From positions 1,488,001-1,552,000 of the forward strand of contig NC_089183.1 of the NCBI RefSeq assembly GCF_947507565.1: a DNA stretch of 64,000 bases, given 5' to 3'. The stretch is from Oscarella lobularis (Eukaryota > Porifera > Homoscleromorpha > Homosclerophorida > Oscarellidae). Shown here one piece after another: positions 32,690 to 41,638 of the stretch. The position numbers and the translations under genes were made by a program. Each line of letters begins with the position of its first letter. The stretch's first letter is position 1. The notes below the pieces were generated by a model that ran no database searches, was not told where the DNA came from, and saw only the letters and a program-made list of their open reading frames with translations.

Positions 32690-33058
32690 AACCCTAACCC
32701 TAACCCTTACCCTCTCCACTAACAATAACCCATAACCCGTAATTTTTGTTTCTTTGGGTTCCATCTGCCTATATTAGAGACCTTATCCCGTAATGTTTGT
32801 TTCTTTGGGTTCCATCTGCCTATATTAGAGACCTTAGCCCGTAATATTTGTTTCTGGTGGTTCCACCTGCCTATATTAGAGACCCTAGCCCGTAATGTTT
32901 GTTTCTGTGGGTTCCATCTGCCTATATTAGAGACCTTAGCCCGTAATGTGGTTCCATCTTCCTAGTACCATACGGCAGATCTTTGAGGTCTCCCTAGTAC
33001 CTTACGACAGATATTTGAGGTCTCCCTAGTATCATACGGCCGATATTGGAGGTCTCTG
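32690..33058 (+). repeat. telomere-like CCCTAA tract followed by 51-bp and 32-bp minisatellites
   Basis: 32690-32712 holds CTAACCCTAACCCTAACCC. It is followed by about 4.5 copies of a 51-bp unit (CCCGTAATGTTTGTTTCT, GGGTTCCATCTGCCTATATT, AGAGACCTTAG) to about 32950, then three copies of a 32-bp unit (CCCTAGTACCATACGGCAGA-type) to about 33055. All units begin with CCCT or CCCG, suggesting they grew from the telomere-like seed. Confidence 0.85.
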
Positions 33059-33194
33059 GTGGGAGGGGAATTACTGAATTGGATATTTATCCTTGCAGCG
33101 AAAACGGAAATTACAAAAAAACAGCGTTTACGTTCGAACTCCGACCAAGAAACACGCCTTCCTCGGTCAAGAGACGACATCCGATATCGTAGAA

Positions 33195-34110
33195 GATCCC
33201 CAACGTTTTATTTCAGTAAGATTATGCTTAATGAAAAACATATTTTAAAGTTAACCGACGTTTTGCAGTTCGACTCTAAATACACCTCTACAAGGAGTCT
33301 TTCGCTAGAGTTGGTGGCTAAAGCCGGTGAGAAGCAAAATGGAAAATTTAAAAATCTTATTTTAATTTTTTATGCAGAAATAATCGATCTTTATACGCCC
33401 GGCAAGTTTGCAACGCGTAAGAAGCAACGATCTTTTTTGCTTTCAAATAATGACTTTTTGTTAGGAGGAATCCAATCAAAGCGCTTCGACGGTAGGCGGT
33501 AATTTGTCGTTAGATTGATATTCGATCTTTTTGTAGAACTCGTTAGAGGTGGCGACCTGTGCAGCAACGTGCCTTTGTCGGCGTCGCCAAGGCGACAAGC
33601 CATGTCGTTGCTGAGAAAAAGGTAAAACGGTCACCTTTATTTTTGGCACAAGTTGATGTGTTTTTTAACAGCCCCAAAACGCCGTTGTCGAAGCTGTACG
33701 AAGATACGGCTGCAGAATTTGACGTCAAACCCAGCACAATCAAGACGAACAGCAGCCGTTTTTGGAAGGAGGCGGGTTTTCGCAACTTGGCTGGATTCTT
33801 TTTAAGGAACGTACTGGGGGTGCGTATACGATTAAAGAGTGATTTTGAAGAGTTTTTTTTCCAATATTTTCGCTAGGTTGAAGAGACGGAAGATTTTTTG
33901 AATCTGGTACCGCGCGACGAAAGATTTTATGACGTCTGGCACATTACAAGTTGGTTAAACTGCTTAGGTGAAGGAAGTCCTGGAGTACAAACTTAAAATC
34001 GCCACTTACAAGGAAAAGTTCCTGCTGATCGAAAGATCAGAAGATCTTCTGATGAAAACCATGGACTGCCTGAAAATAATCTCGGCGATTAAGCTTTCGC
34101 CTTGCTTGAA
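33195..34110 (+). pseudogene. multi-exon host-like gene fragment, paralogous to 4.0 kb locus
   Basis: Short GT-AG introns at 33216-33268, 33327-33377 and 33417-33464 separate exons of 58, 39 and more nucleotides. Intron and exon sequences align with 4022-4271, so the two loci are duplicates. Further on, an exon around 33559-33620 ends at GTAAAACGG; the next (from about 33672) reads KTPLSKLYEDTAAEFDVKPS and STIKTNSSRFWKEAGF. Later stretches (VEETEDFLNLVPRDERFYDV near 33900; KLKIATYKEKFLLIERSEDL near 34000) look like more exons. No family is recognised apart from the SNF2 hint at the sister locus. Reading frames could not be joined with certainty. Confidence 0.4.
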
Positions 34111-34130
34111 GGTTTGACCACTTCAAGTGT

Positions 34131-35030
34131 TTATTTAAGCATAAAATTTAAAAGAATTTCATTATTAGAAAGCATTTCATTATTAAAGTCTTACGCAATT
34201 TTTTAAAATGGTCTTTTTCGGCCCGCGTATCACTCTAAAAACAACGCGTTACAAAAATCAAATTCAGGTAATTTTTTCCTACCTTCTTTGGAGTTATTCT
34301 CTTCTATAAAAGTGAAACGAAACAAATACTAACATCAAAGCCAAACTAGGAAATATGGTTTACCTTTCGTTGGAGATGTTCCAACCCTTTCCTTTTTCTG
34401 ACCAGGTTCTCCAATGCCAACTACAAAAAAGGTCAGGATTCTTTAAAAATATCTCTAATCAGTCTTCCCGACGTTCTTCGTTTCTTCTTCCATTTAAATT
34501 ACTTTTTGTCTTTACCTCTCTATTTTCCTCCACCTCCTTCTCGACTTCTTCTGCTAAAAACAAAAAATAAAATCCAAAAGATACTTTATTGATTGTCGGT
34601 ACTCTCGCTTGAGCCATGTTCAAATGAAGCTTTGAAAAAATTTACCGATATCTTTCTCAGTTAGATAAAAATCTTACCAATCATTCCCTCTGAAACTAAA
34701 GAGAAAATTGGAAATCAAGCAAAGATTATATCAACTGCTACAATTCAAGACGTCGACGTCATCATCCCCTTTCGTGTCTTCTAAGGGCAATAAACAGAAT
34801 CATCAGAAATTCACACACAAATTATATCAACTGTTACTCTCTTTCTCTCCCATATCTAAAACAGAAATACATACTAGTTCTCAAAAACCAAACAACTAAT
34901 ATTGCTTACCTCTTTGGTTTAGATTCCATAATTCTCCTCCGATTTCCTTTTTAACATTGCATAGTTCTTTAGCTATCGAAGATTTGCCCAATGCCAATTT
35001 ACCTTGAAGTTGCCCATCATATCTCCCCTT
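34131..35030 (-). pseudogene. duplicated multi-exon gene, copy 1 (partial)
   Basis: Homologous along its length to about 60783-61945. Minus-strand exon near 34895-35030 reads GKSSIAKELCNVKKE and ends at a GTAAGC donor. Small downstream exons follow, each after a pyrimidine-rich acceptor: an acidic one with DTKGDDDVDV near 34760, VSEGMI near 34690, and EEVEKEVEENRE near 34540. The last exons present in copy 2 (60108-60702) are missing here, as homology stops at 34131. The protein looks like an acidic coiled-coil protein of unknown function; copy 1 is 3'-truncated. Confidence 0.5.
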
Positions 35031-35439
35031 AAGAATAAAATCATTGGTGGAGGAACTACAGTTTAAAGTTTTTTTATGGGAAAGAATTTTAACAGATACG
35101 TATTTCGAATTTTAAGCGTTTTGTATTCTTTTGGGGCTTTTAGTTTTAATTGAAGCAAAGGAGACAGAAGATGCAGGCAACTGTAATTCTGTATTGCATG
35201 GCTAAGGGCTCAACGTTGACGGAAGGAAGACAAGAGCAAAACAGCAGAAAAAAGTGAATCATTGGAGGACGAACAATAAAGGACATGAACTACAAAGTTC
35301 ATTTTATGGGAAGCAAAATTTATCAGATACGTACTTTCATTAAGTTTCTAGCTATTTACTTTCCTTGGGCTATTTAGTTTTATGAAGCAAGGGAGACGGA
35401 GGGAGCAGGACACTATTTGCTAAAGGGGAACCTTAATGC

Positions 35440-35575
35440 AGATTTTATTCTGAATAAATGCAGCATTTATTCTGAATAAATGCAGAATTAATCCTGAATT
35501 AATGCAGAATAAATGCGGAATTTATTCTGAATTAATGAAGAATTTATTCTGAATAAATGTAGAATCTATTAACAA
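35440..35575. repeat. palindromic TTATTCTGAATAAATGCAG array
   Basis: Overlapping inverted motifs ATTTATTCTGAATAAATGCAG repeat six to seven times. Related arrays lie at 59520-59800, 59930-60090, 62930-63060 and 63615-63885. The array forms the 3' end of the neighbouring CH-domain reading frame. Confidence 0.8.
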
Positions 35576-36111
35576 TTCATGAACAACGAATCTCACAGGA
35601 TGACAAACGCCTTTTTCTAAGGCAGTTGATTCCTTTTTCTGCAAAAACGGGGGACTGCTTGCATTCAAAGACTCGTGCCGATTCACGAAAGAATCAAATA
35701 GCTGCGTTATGAAAGCAATGATATTTGGCTGAAGTAAGAGAGACGCTTGTTTCAGGTCGTCGGTAGTTAGCGGCATGGGAAAGCAGAAATAAGGAAACGC
35801 TGTTTGACAGGCTTTTTGAATAAGTTGCATATTGGCGTCGACGTTGCTGTCGCTTGGATCTTGACACAAGACCAAATCTAAAAGAGAATCGTCATTGATT
35901 TATGATGAGAAAGCGTCTCTCAAATTTCCGCACCTTTCCAATCGAGTAACTCGGGCCTGTAGTAGCTGATAAGGACGCCAAGACTTTGACCGTCACACAA
36001 GTCTTTGGCAAGGTCTTCCATTAGCAACATGCCGACCAGCTTATCTACAATGTGATAGTCGCAAATTTTGTTGATCCATACGAGAAGGCTGTCTTCTAAA
36101 TCAGACGTCAA
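35522..36111 (-). CDS. short calponin-homology (CAMSAP-like CH) domain protein
   Basis: Two exons joined by a 56-nt intron (35878-35933; GTGCGG...TTTTTAG). Exon 1 reads LEDSLLVWINKICDYHIVDK and AKDLCDGQSLGVLISYYRPE; exon 2 continues DLVLCQDPSDSNVDANMQLI and ends the domain with NIIAFITQLFDSF. WINK, DG-x-x-L-x-x-LI-x-x-Y-P and a closing F-x-x-x-LF-x-x-F are typical of CAMSAP/Patronin-type CH domains, which act in microtubule minus-end or cytoskeletal proteins. After the domain only about 50 residues remain before a stop inside the palindromic repeat, whereas CAMSAPs exceed 1,000 residues. So this is either a stand-alone CH protein or a gene truncated by the repeat. ATG 36111 is the first in frame; an upstream exon is possible. 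Confidence 0.6.
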
Positions 36112-36490
36112 CTTCTTTGAAGCATTAACGCCTATGTTTTGGCCTCGAATAGTTTTAGTATGGTTCGACGACTGGATTGTTAGCTTTCAAAAATCCGTTT
36201 GTGAGCTAAACTGCTATCTTTCGTATCGAGTGAAGTCGTCTGACGTTACATGACGTCACTGGCTATCGAAACCATAGAAACAAGTGTGCCAGATGTTGTT
36301 TAGGTGAAAAACTGCCGAAAACAGCGATTTTCCTCCTTTTTGCGCAAATATTCTGATTTTTTTACTGTTTGTGTTGTTTCTTTGCGTTTCTATTGCTGCA
36401 TTTGCGAAATCGATCTAAAATTTCAATAAAACAATTTTTTTAGCGCGCGTTACTGCTTTTGCTTTGAGAGTTCCTTCCGTTTTCTTCTCA

Positions 36491-36881
36491 ATGGACGATC
36501 ACGCGATCGCCCGCTTTCTCGACGAGACTATGATGCATTTGCCAGATCATTCGGAGGCCGATTTGAGCACCGTTCTGCCGGAATTTATGGCCGATATACG
36601 CGATCCGATCGACGTGGCACAGGACGGTAATTGATAGGTAAACAGACCTAATTTGATTACGCAAAAGGCATTGTAGATGTGCTTGATGACATTCTGCCCT
36701 TTCCTGGTCCTCCTATTTGTTCAAGTACGCCGATTCCGGTTTGCGGTAAGCACGTGTGAATGAAATGAATTTTGCTGTATTTGTTTTTTGAATAGGAGAA
36801 TCGCCAGCTAAGCGTGTCAGAAATCACGAAACCATTTCTGAAATTGATGATGGTGTTCTATTTCTAAATAACGCTCAGTAA
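36491..36881 (+). CDS. small acidic three-exon protein of unknown function
   Basis: Exons 36491-36626, 36677-36745 and 36796-36881 join in phase through GT-AG introns of 50 nt each, giving a 96-residue protein with a TAA stop. It begins MDDHAIARFLDETMMHLPDH and ends DDGVLFLNNAQ. It is acidic, with a basic patch ESPAKRVRNHE (possible nuclear signal). No domain is recognised. The ATG follows a CpG-containing, GC-richer stretch and the gene is divergent from the CH-domain gene, about 380 bp apart, so they may share a promoter. The continuous phase across three exons is the main support. It is too short for standard single-exon searches. Confidence 0.6.
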
Positions 36882-37740
36882 ATAAGAAATTTCAAACATT
36901 ATTTTCGGCGAGCCTTTATCAAGCGCGACTAGCGAAGCATGCGCAGACAGACTAAAAATGGTGTAGCAAAGGCTTATATACTAGTTCGAGATCACGTGTC
37001 TCCGAAAAGTCCCGGCTACTTTAGGCGTGATCAAAGCACGCTAACCTGCGAAAAAAATACAATAAATACGATAAACTTACCTTGCGATGAATTGATTCCG
37101 ATGTCCGATGTCCGATGTCCTGATTCCGATGTCCATTGAAGTGAAAATTGGTTATTTTAGTCCTCCGGCGAGAGATTTTCGTGAATTGAGTCCATGTGGA
37201 TAGAATGTATTGAAGAATTGAATAAAATCCGTTTCTGCAGCTTTCATACGGCGTTGGTCAGCTCCAGGTAGATGTTTGATGGAAGAAACTTTTGTCCATT
37301 TGTAAAAGCCGCCTTTGTGAGAATTGTTGTGAAAATGATTGTATGGTGCATTTAACCCTTTACCTGTTTTGCTTTACCTGCCAAGGGTTATTGTTAGTGG
37401 TTAGCGGGTAGGGTAAGGGGCTAGGGTTCGGGTTTATTGACCCTAATACCTAGTTCCAAACTCCACGAATAAACATATTTATTCGTATGGTCAATTTATA
37501 CCTCAGCGGGAAGAGGATTGCCAGGTGCGTTAATCCATCAACCAATAATGGGTTTTCTTTGTTTAGACAGTTTTCAGGATAATTTGTTATATTATTTTGG
37601 ATATTTTTAGCGTGTTTCCGCGTGAATTCCATTGTTTGTAGTAGTATATGTTATTCTTAGCGCGCGCTAAAACAGTCGTTCATTCATTTACGTCATTGTG
37701 TTTTTCGCCAGTGATTGCTCGTTTTTGGGGCTGTTTCCCG
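36882..37740. other. intergenic with telomere-like and short repeats
   Basis: No gene supported. 37095-37135 repeats GATGTCCGATGTCC. 37350-37450 has degenerate telomere-like pieces (GGTAGGGTAAGGGGCTAGGG). 37655-37665 holds GCGCGCGC. Confidence 0.4.
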
Positions 37741-37748
37741 TGTTCCTG

Positions 37749-37784
37749 ATGTTCGAAAACGTGTTTGCGGGTGAAGATACAATG
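37749..37784 (+). CDS. possible first coding exon (MFENVFAGEDTM)
   Basis: ATG 37749 starts 12 codons ending exactly at a strong donor, ATG|GTAAGTATCG. The following AT/T-rich DNA leads into the telomere-like minisatellite, and no convincing downstream exon was found, so the gene may have been cut by the repeat and the Penelope insertion. Confidence 0.3.
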
Positions 37785-38066
37785 GTAAGTATCGTTTACG
37801 CTTCGTTTTGAGTGCGATTTCGTCGGTTTCATCGAAGTTTTTCTACGATCGATGATTGTTGAATGAAAAGGGTTGTGATTTTGTTTCTTTTTGTCTTAGG
37901 CTCTTGTTTTTCGTCGTTTCGCGTCGTTTCGCGTTTGATTGAGGCGTCAGATAAGTTTGAAAATCGTTTTTTCGTATTTTTTGGCTTTTCTTCACTTTTT
38001 GCTAGCGTGCGTTGCTTGGTTGTTGGTCAGATCATTTTCTTTGAGTTGTGTTGTCGATTGATTAGT

Positions 38067-38607
38067 AAGGGTAAGGGTTTGTGTTGGGATTAGGTAGTAT
38101 TTTTATTTCTTTTTCTTTTTCCGTGTGGGAGGTGGGTAAGGGTAAGGGTTTGTGTTGGGATTAGGTAGTGTTTTTATTTCTTTTTCTTCGTCTTTCTTGT
38201 AGGTGTGTAAGGGTAAGGGTTTGTGATAGGATTAGATAGTATTTTTATTTCTTTTTCTTCTTTTTTCTTTGAGGTGTGTAAGGGTAAGGGTTTGTGTTGG
38301 GATTAGGTAGTATTTTTATTTCTTTTTCTTTTTTCTTGTTGGAGGTGTGTAAGGGTAAGGGTTTGTGTTGGGATTAGGTAGTATTATTGTTTCTTTTTCT
38401 TTTTCCTTGTAGGAGGTGGGTAAGGGTGAGGGTTTGTGTTGGGATTAGGTAGTATTTTTTTATTTCTTTTTCTTTTTTTTTCTTTGAGGTGTAAGGGTAA
38501 GGGTTTGTGTTGGGATTAGGTAATGTTTTTGTTTGCTTTCTTTCCTTTTTGGAGGTGGGTAAGGGTAAGGGTTTGTGTTTGGGTTAGGTAGCATTTTCTT
38601 GTCTTTT
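38067..38607 (+). repeat. ~62-bp telomere-like minisatellite
   Basis: About eight units containing GGGTAAGGGTAAGGGTTTGT, GTTGGGATTAGGTAGTATTT and a T-rich tract TTTCTTTTTC. Units start near 38067, 38131, 38205, 38277, 38350, 38418, 38491 and 38560. The G-rich part is telomere-like. The array abuts the 3' end of the Penelope-like element. Confidence 0.88.
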
Positions 38608-38646
38608 TGGAAGGGTGATGGCGTTCAAGATTGATCAAATTTTTTC

Positions 38647-41214
38647 TCAAGCTGGGGGGTTGAAGCCTTTAGGATGCAGTGTTTTTAAAGTTCTCATCCA
38701 GTATGTTTTTGTTGTTAGGAGATTTTCTTTGTTGACTTGTTGCAGTGGCGTGACAATGATGTCTTCTTCGAAGGTGAGTCCATGGGCTTTCATGTGTTGG
38801 TAGATTTTATAATTTTTCACTTTGTAGTGGTTCCGGTGTCTTGTTATTCGTTCTTGGACTGTTTTTGATGTTTGGCCGACGTATTGTTTTTGGCAGTGTT
38901 TGCAGGTGAGTACGTAAATTACGTTTTCTGATTTACTGTTCATTTTTTGTTTTATTGGGTAGATTTTTCCCGTTGTTTGACTCTTCAGTGTGTTTGAAGA
39001 CGTTAATTAAGCACGGACAGCATTTGCAGTTTATGGTCCGGCAAGGAGTGATTCGTCGTCCCACGTTTGGGAGAATTGGAGGAAGTGGTGCTTCGTCTTT
39101 TTCCGCGTTCGGCTGAGGTTGGTTAGGGAGTTTTGCGCGAACGAGTTTGCTGTTTATTGATTTTTCGTTTTTGTACAGTGCACCCACGCATGAATGTCCC
39201 GCCTGACCCTCCCCGGACATAGCCGCGAAATTCAAAATGAGTAGGATTTACTATCTTTTCGCTAATGCGAAGGGATAGTAGATTCATTTATCTAAGATTT
39301 GGTCGACGGATTAGTCAATCGCATGCATAGTGGTCGCGTAATCCTTCAAGTTACGGCAAAAGTAGGTTTTGTCGTTTCCTGGCGAAGTTCTCTCAGCAAC
39401 TAAGCTACTTCTTTCCTCGAAACGCACCAGTCTAATATTTTATTAGCATTGGTCGAAGCGATATTTAGTTGGTTTTTTCGTTTTTCTGCAATTAGGGTCT
39501 GAACCATCGTTGCTAAGAGCGTTTCTCAGAGCCTACGCTACAAATCGCGATTCGCCGCCCTCGCGAAACGAAATAAAACATGATTTAATTGGTATTGGTC
39601 GAAGCGATTTCGAATCTTTCGCTTCGTTTAGAAGTTATTCGTTGTCATGGGCGTGGCTAGTGCGCGCGCAAGGTCTCCCCACCCAAAAAGGCAGTAAAAC
39701 GCTCATTACAATTGACTTTGGTACAGCCCGTTTTTTAGCTAATCCTATACTAAAGAAATCCGCCCGGTAATAGAAGGAAAACGAAAAATCGGTCTCGATC
39801 TAGTGGTAACGCGCTAGGGCGTGCCCAAGGAAACCTAACGGTCGCGTACGCTACTAGCCAATGAGAGTACTGCACGTGACCACTATTTACACCCTTCGTC
39901 GAAGGCCTACGTGCCCTACATCATTGGAATGCTACGGGATAGAGGATTCCAATGATGTCATTGGCGATGACGCGGGACTAACGATGCGGGAGCTAGCGCG
40001 CTCTAAAGACGGTCGCTTTATGCGTGGGTGCACTGTAGGCAAAGGTTATTGGTTCTGGGAATAGATTACCCAGAATTGGGTCTGTTTCGACGTCCTTCCA
40101 ACATTCCTTTATTTCTTTTCGGAAATGTTGGAACCATGGGTCAAAGGTGGTGACAAAAGTAAAAGGAATTTTCTTCTTGTTGCTGCTTGTTTGATTCTTT
40201 GTTTTGTTAGATATTTTGCTAAGGATTTCTTGGCGTTTTGTAAAGGGCATTTGGTCTGCCTCGGTTTGGAGAAGGCGTTCAGGGTATTCTCTATTTTTAG
40301 TCTTTCTGTGTTTTTGTTTTAGGTTTTCGTATTCTTCTTCGTTTGAAGTCGTTCTAAGGAATCGGTTTAATTCCTTTTTTATAATGGCCTTTTTGCAATG
40401 GTTTGGATGGCATGAATGGTAATTGAGATACGCAAATTTGTTGGTTGGTTTAAAATAGGTTTTTATGTCAAGGATGTTGAATTTTTCATATCTTGGTCCT
40501 TTGTACACGGTTGTGTCAAGGAAGATGGATTCTGTATGGCTGATTTCATACGTGAATTTTATGCTGCTGCTGAAGTAGTTTAAAGCTAAGAGGAAGGTGG
40601 TCAGTTCCTCTTCGGTATGTGTCCATACCATGAAAATATCATCTATATATCTTTTCCATAGATGAGGCTTTTTTGATTGGGTGGCCATGAATTGTTGTTC
40701 AAAGTCCCCCATGAAGATGTTTGCAAGGCAAGGAGCTGTTTTGGTGCCCATTGCTGTTCCATGTTTTTGCAGGTGTTTGCCCGTTGAAGGTGAAGCAGTT
40801 TCCTTTGAGTATGAAGTTGAGAAATGTTTCTACAATGACTGGTGCGTCATCGTCATTTTTATAGAATTTTTCTGTCGCTTTTTTGCAGGCAAATATCGCC
40901 TCTTCTTGAGGAATGCTCGGGTAGAGAGATTTTACGTCCAACGCCACAAGTATTGCGTCGTCAGGAATGAGAGTTTCTTCGATGATTTTGCAAAAGTGTC
41001 CGCTATCCTTTACAAAGCTAGGTAAGGTAGGGACTATGGGTTGTAGTATAGTGTCTACAATTTTGGAGAGGCCTTCGGTGGGACCGGATGAGGCGCTGCA
41101 GATGGGGCGCACTCCCATGGGGTTTTCGTGAATTTTCTTCAGAAAGTACATTAAATCGTGAGAGCACTCAGAAGTGTAGACATAGGTGCTCTCCTTGGTG
41201 TCTTTTCGATTCAA
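38647..41214 (-). pseudogene. Penelope-like retroelement: reverse transcriptase + GIY-YIG endonuclease
   Basis: Minus strand, 5' to 3': RT blocks HDLMYFLKKIHENPMGVRPI (about 41155), LVALDVKSLYPSIPQEEAIF (40955), GTKTAPCLANIFMGDFEQQF (40745), catalytic KRYIDDIFMVWT (40655), then WFQHFRKEIKECWKD and ILGNLFPEPI. The connector KLVRAKLPNQ follows, then CRTINCKCCPC, then the nuclease ENVIYVLTCKHCQKQYVGQT (38920), a GIY-YIG-type domain. RT plus GIY-YIG defines Penelope-like elements. Lesions: a 1-nt insertion near 40772, an 860-bp insertion (39176-40035) and a frame change near 38960. The 5' end is truncated near 41214. Without these breaks the frames are continuous. Confidence 0.9.
39176..40035. 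mobile_element. 860-bp TIR element (MITE-like) with TA target-site duplication
   Basis: Begins CAGTGCACCCACGCAT at 39176 and ends with the exact inverse, ATGCGTGGGTGCACTG, at 40020-40035. It is flanked by TA on both sides (39174-39175 and 40036-40037). Removing the element and one TA restores the Penelope reading frame exactly (ITFAY joined to KNEK, with TAC at the junction), proving a precise insertion. TA duplication points to Tc1/mariner- or pogo-type mobilisation. No transposase is encoded. A hairpin lies at about 39250-39282 (ACTATCTTTTCGC and its inverse), and the motif ATTGGTCGAAGCGAT occurs twice inside. Confidence 0.9.
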
Positions 41215-41447
41215 CGAGGCAAGTCACGCCCTCTCTCGTTTTGGGCTGAGATCAAGTACGGCGTCGCCGCGATTATGCCTAATGGCAGGCAAACAGAAGA
41301 ACCTTGTACTTCTATCTCTGTCCGCACGGTTAGAACAAGCGACGACGTCACATTTGAGAGGCATTGTTTTGAAGGCAACCCGGATGGCCTGCAGCACGTG
41401 AAGGTAATTATGTGACCACGCCAAGTGCAACCTCTCTATATGGTATA

Positions 41448-41475
41448 CTAGCAGGCCACCCGGCTTCGCCCGGGT
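41448..41475 (-). other. Helitron 2 3' terminus: hairpin plus CTAG
   Basis: On the minus strand ACCCGG-GCGAAG-CCGGGT forms a perfect 6-bp stem with 6-nt loop, followed after a short spacer by GGCCTGCTAG and then T. A GC hairpin about 10 nt before CTRR, with T as the next host base, is the diagnostic Helitron 3' end. It lies about 190 bp downstream of the helicase stop codon on the same strand. Confidence 0.75.
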
Positions 41476-41550
41476 AGTAGTTTTAGGAACGGCGTATGTG
41501 TTAGCGTTATCCATGTCACACCACGGGGAGGTCCATACGCATCGTGACCC

Positions 41551-41569
41551 GGGGGGGGGGGGGGGGGGG
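41551..41569 (+). repeat. 19-nt poly-G run
   Basis: A homopolymer of G (C on the Helitron strand) within the Helitron 3' non-coding region. It is likely length-variable and a sequencing trouble spot. Confidence 0.9.
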
Positions 41570-41638
41570 AAAGGGTGAGGGAAGAAGTGGGAGTGAAAGA
41601 GTTACATTTTGATATGGCGTAAACATAACTTTTAAAAT

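Noticed and set aside
32690-32712. True telomere at this point
   Set aside because: Only three repeats, embedded in continuous sequence with genes on both sides.
37863-38093. 76-codon plus-strand frame rich in Phe and Ser
   Set aside because: T-rich sequence after a strong splice donor at 37785, most likely intron; no motif.
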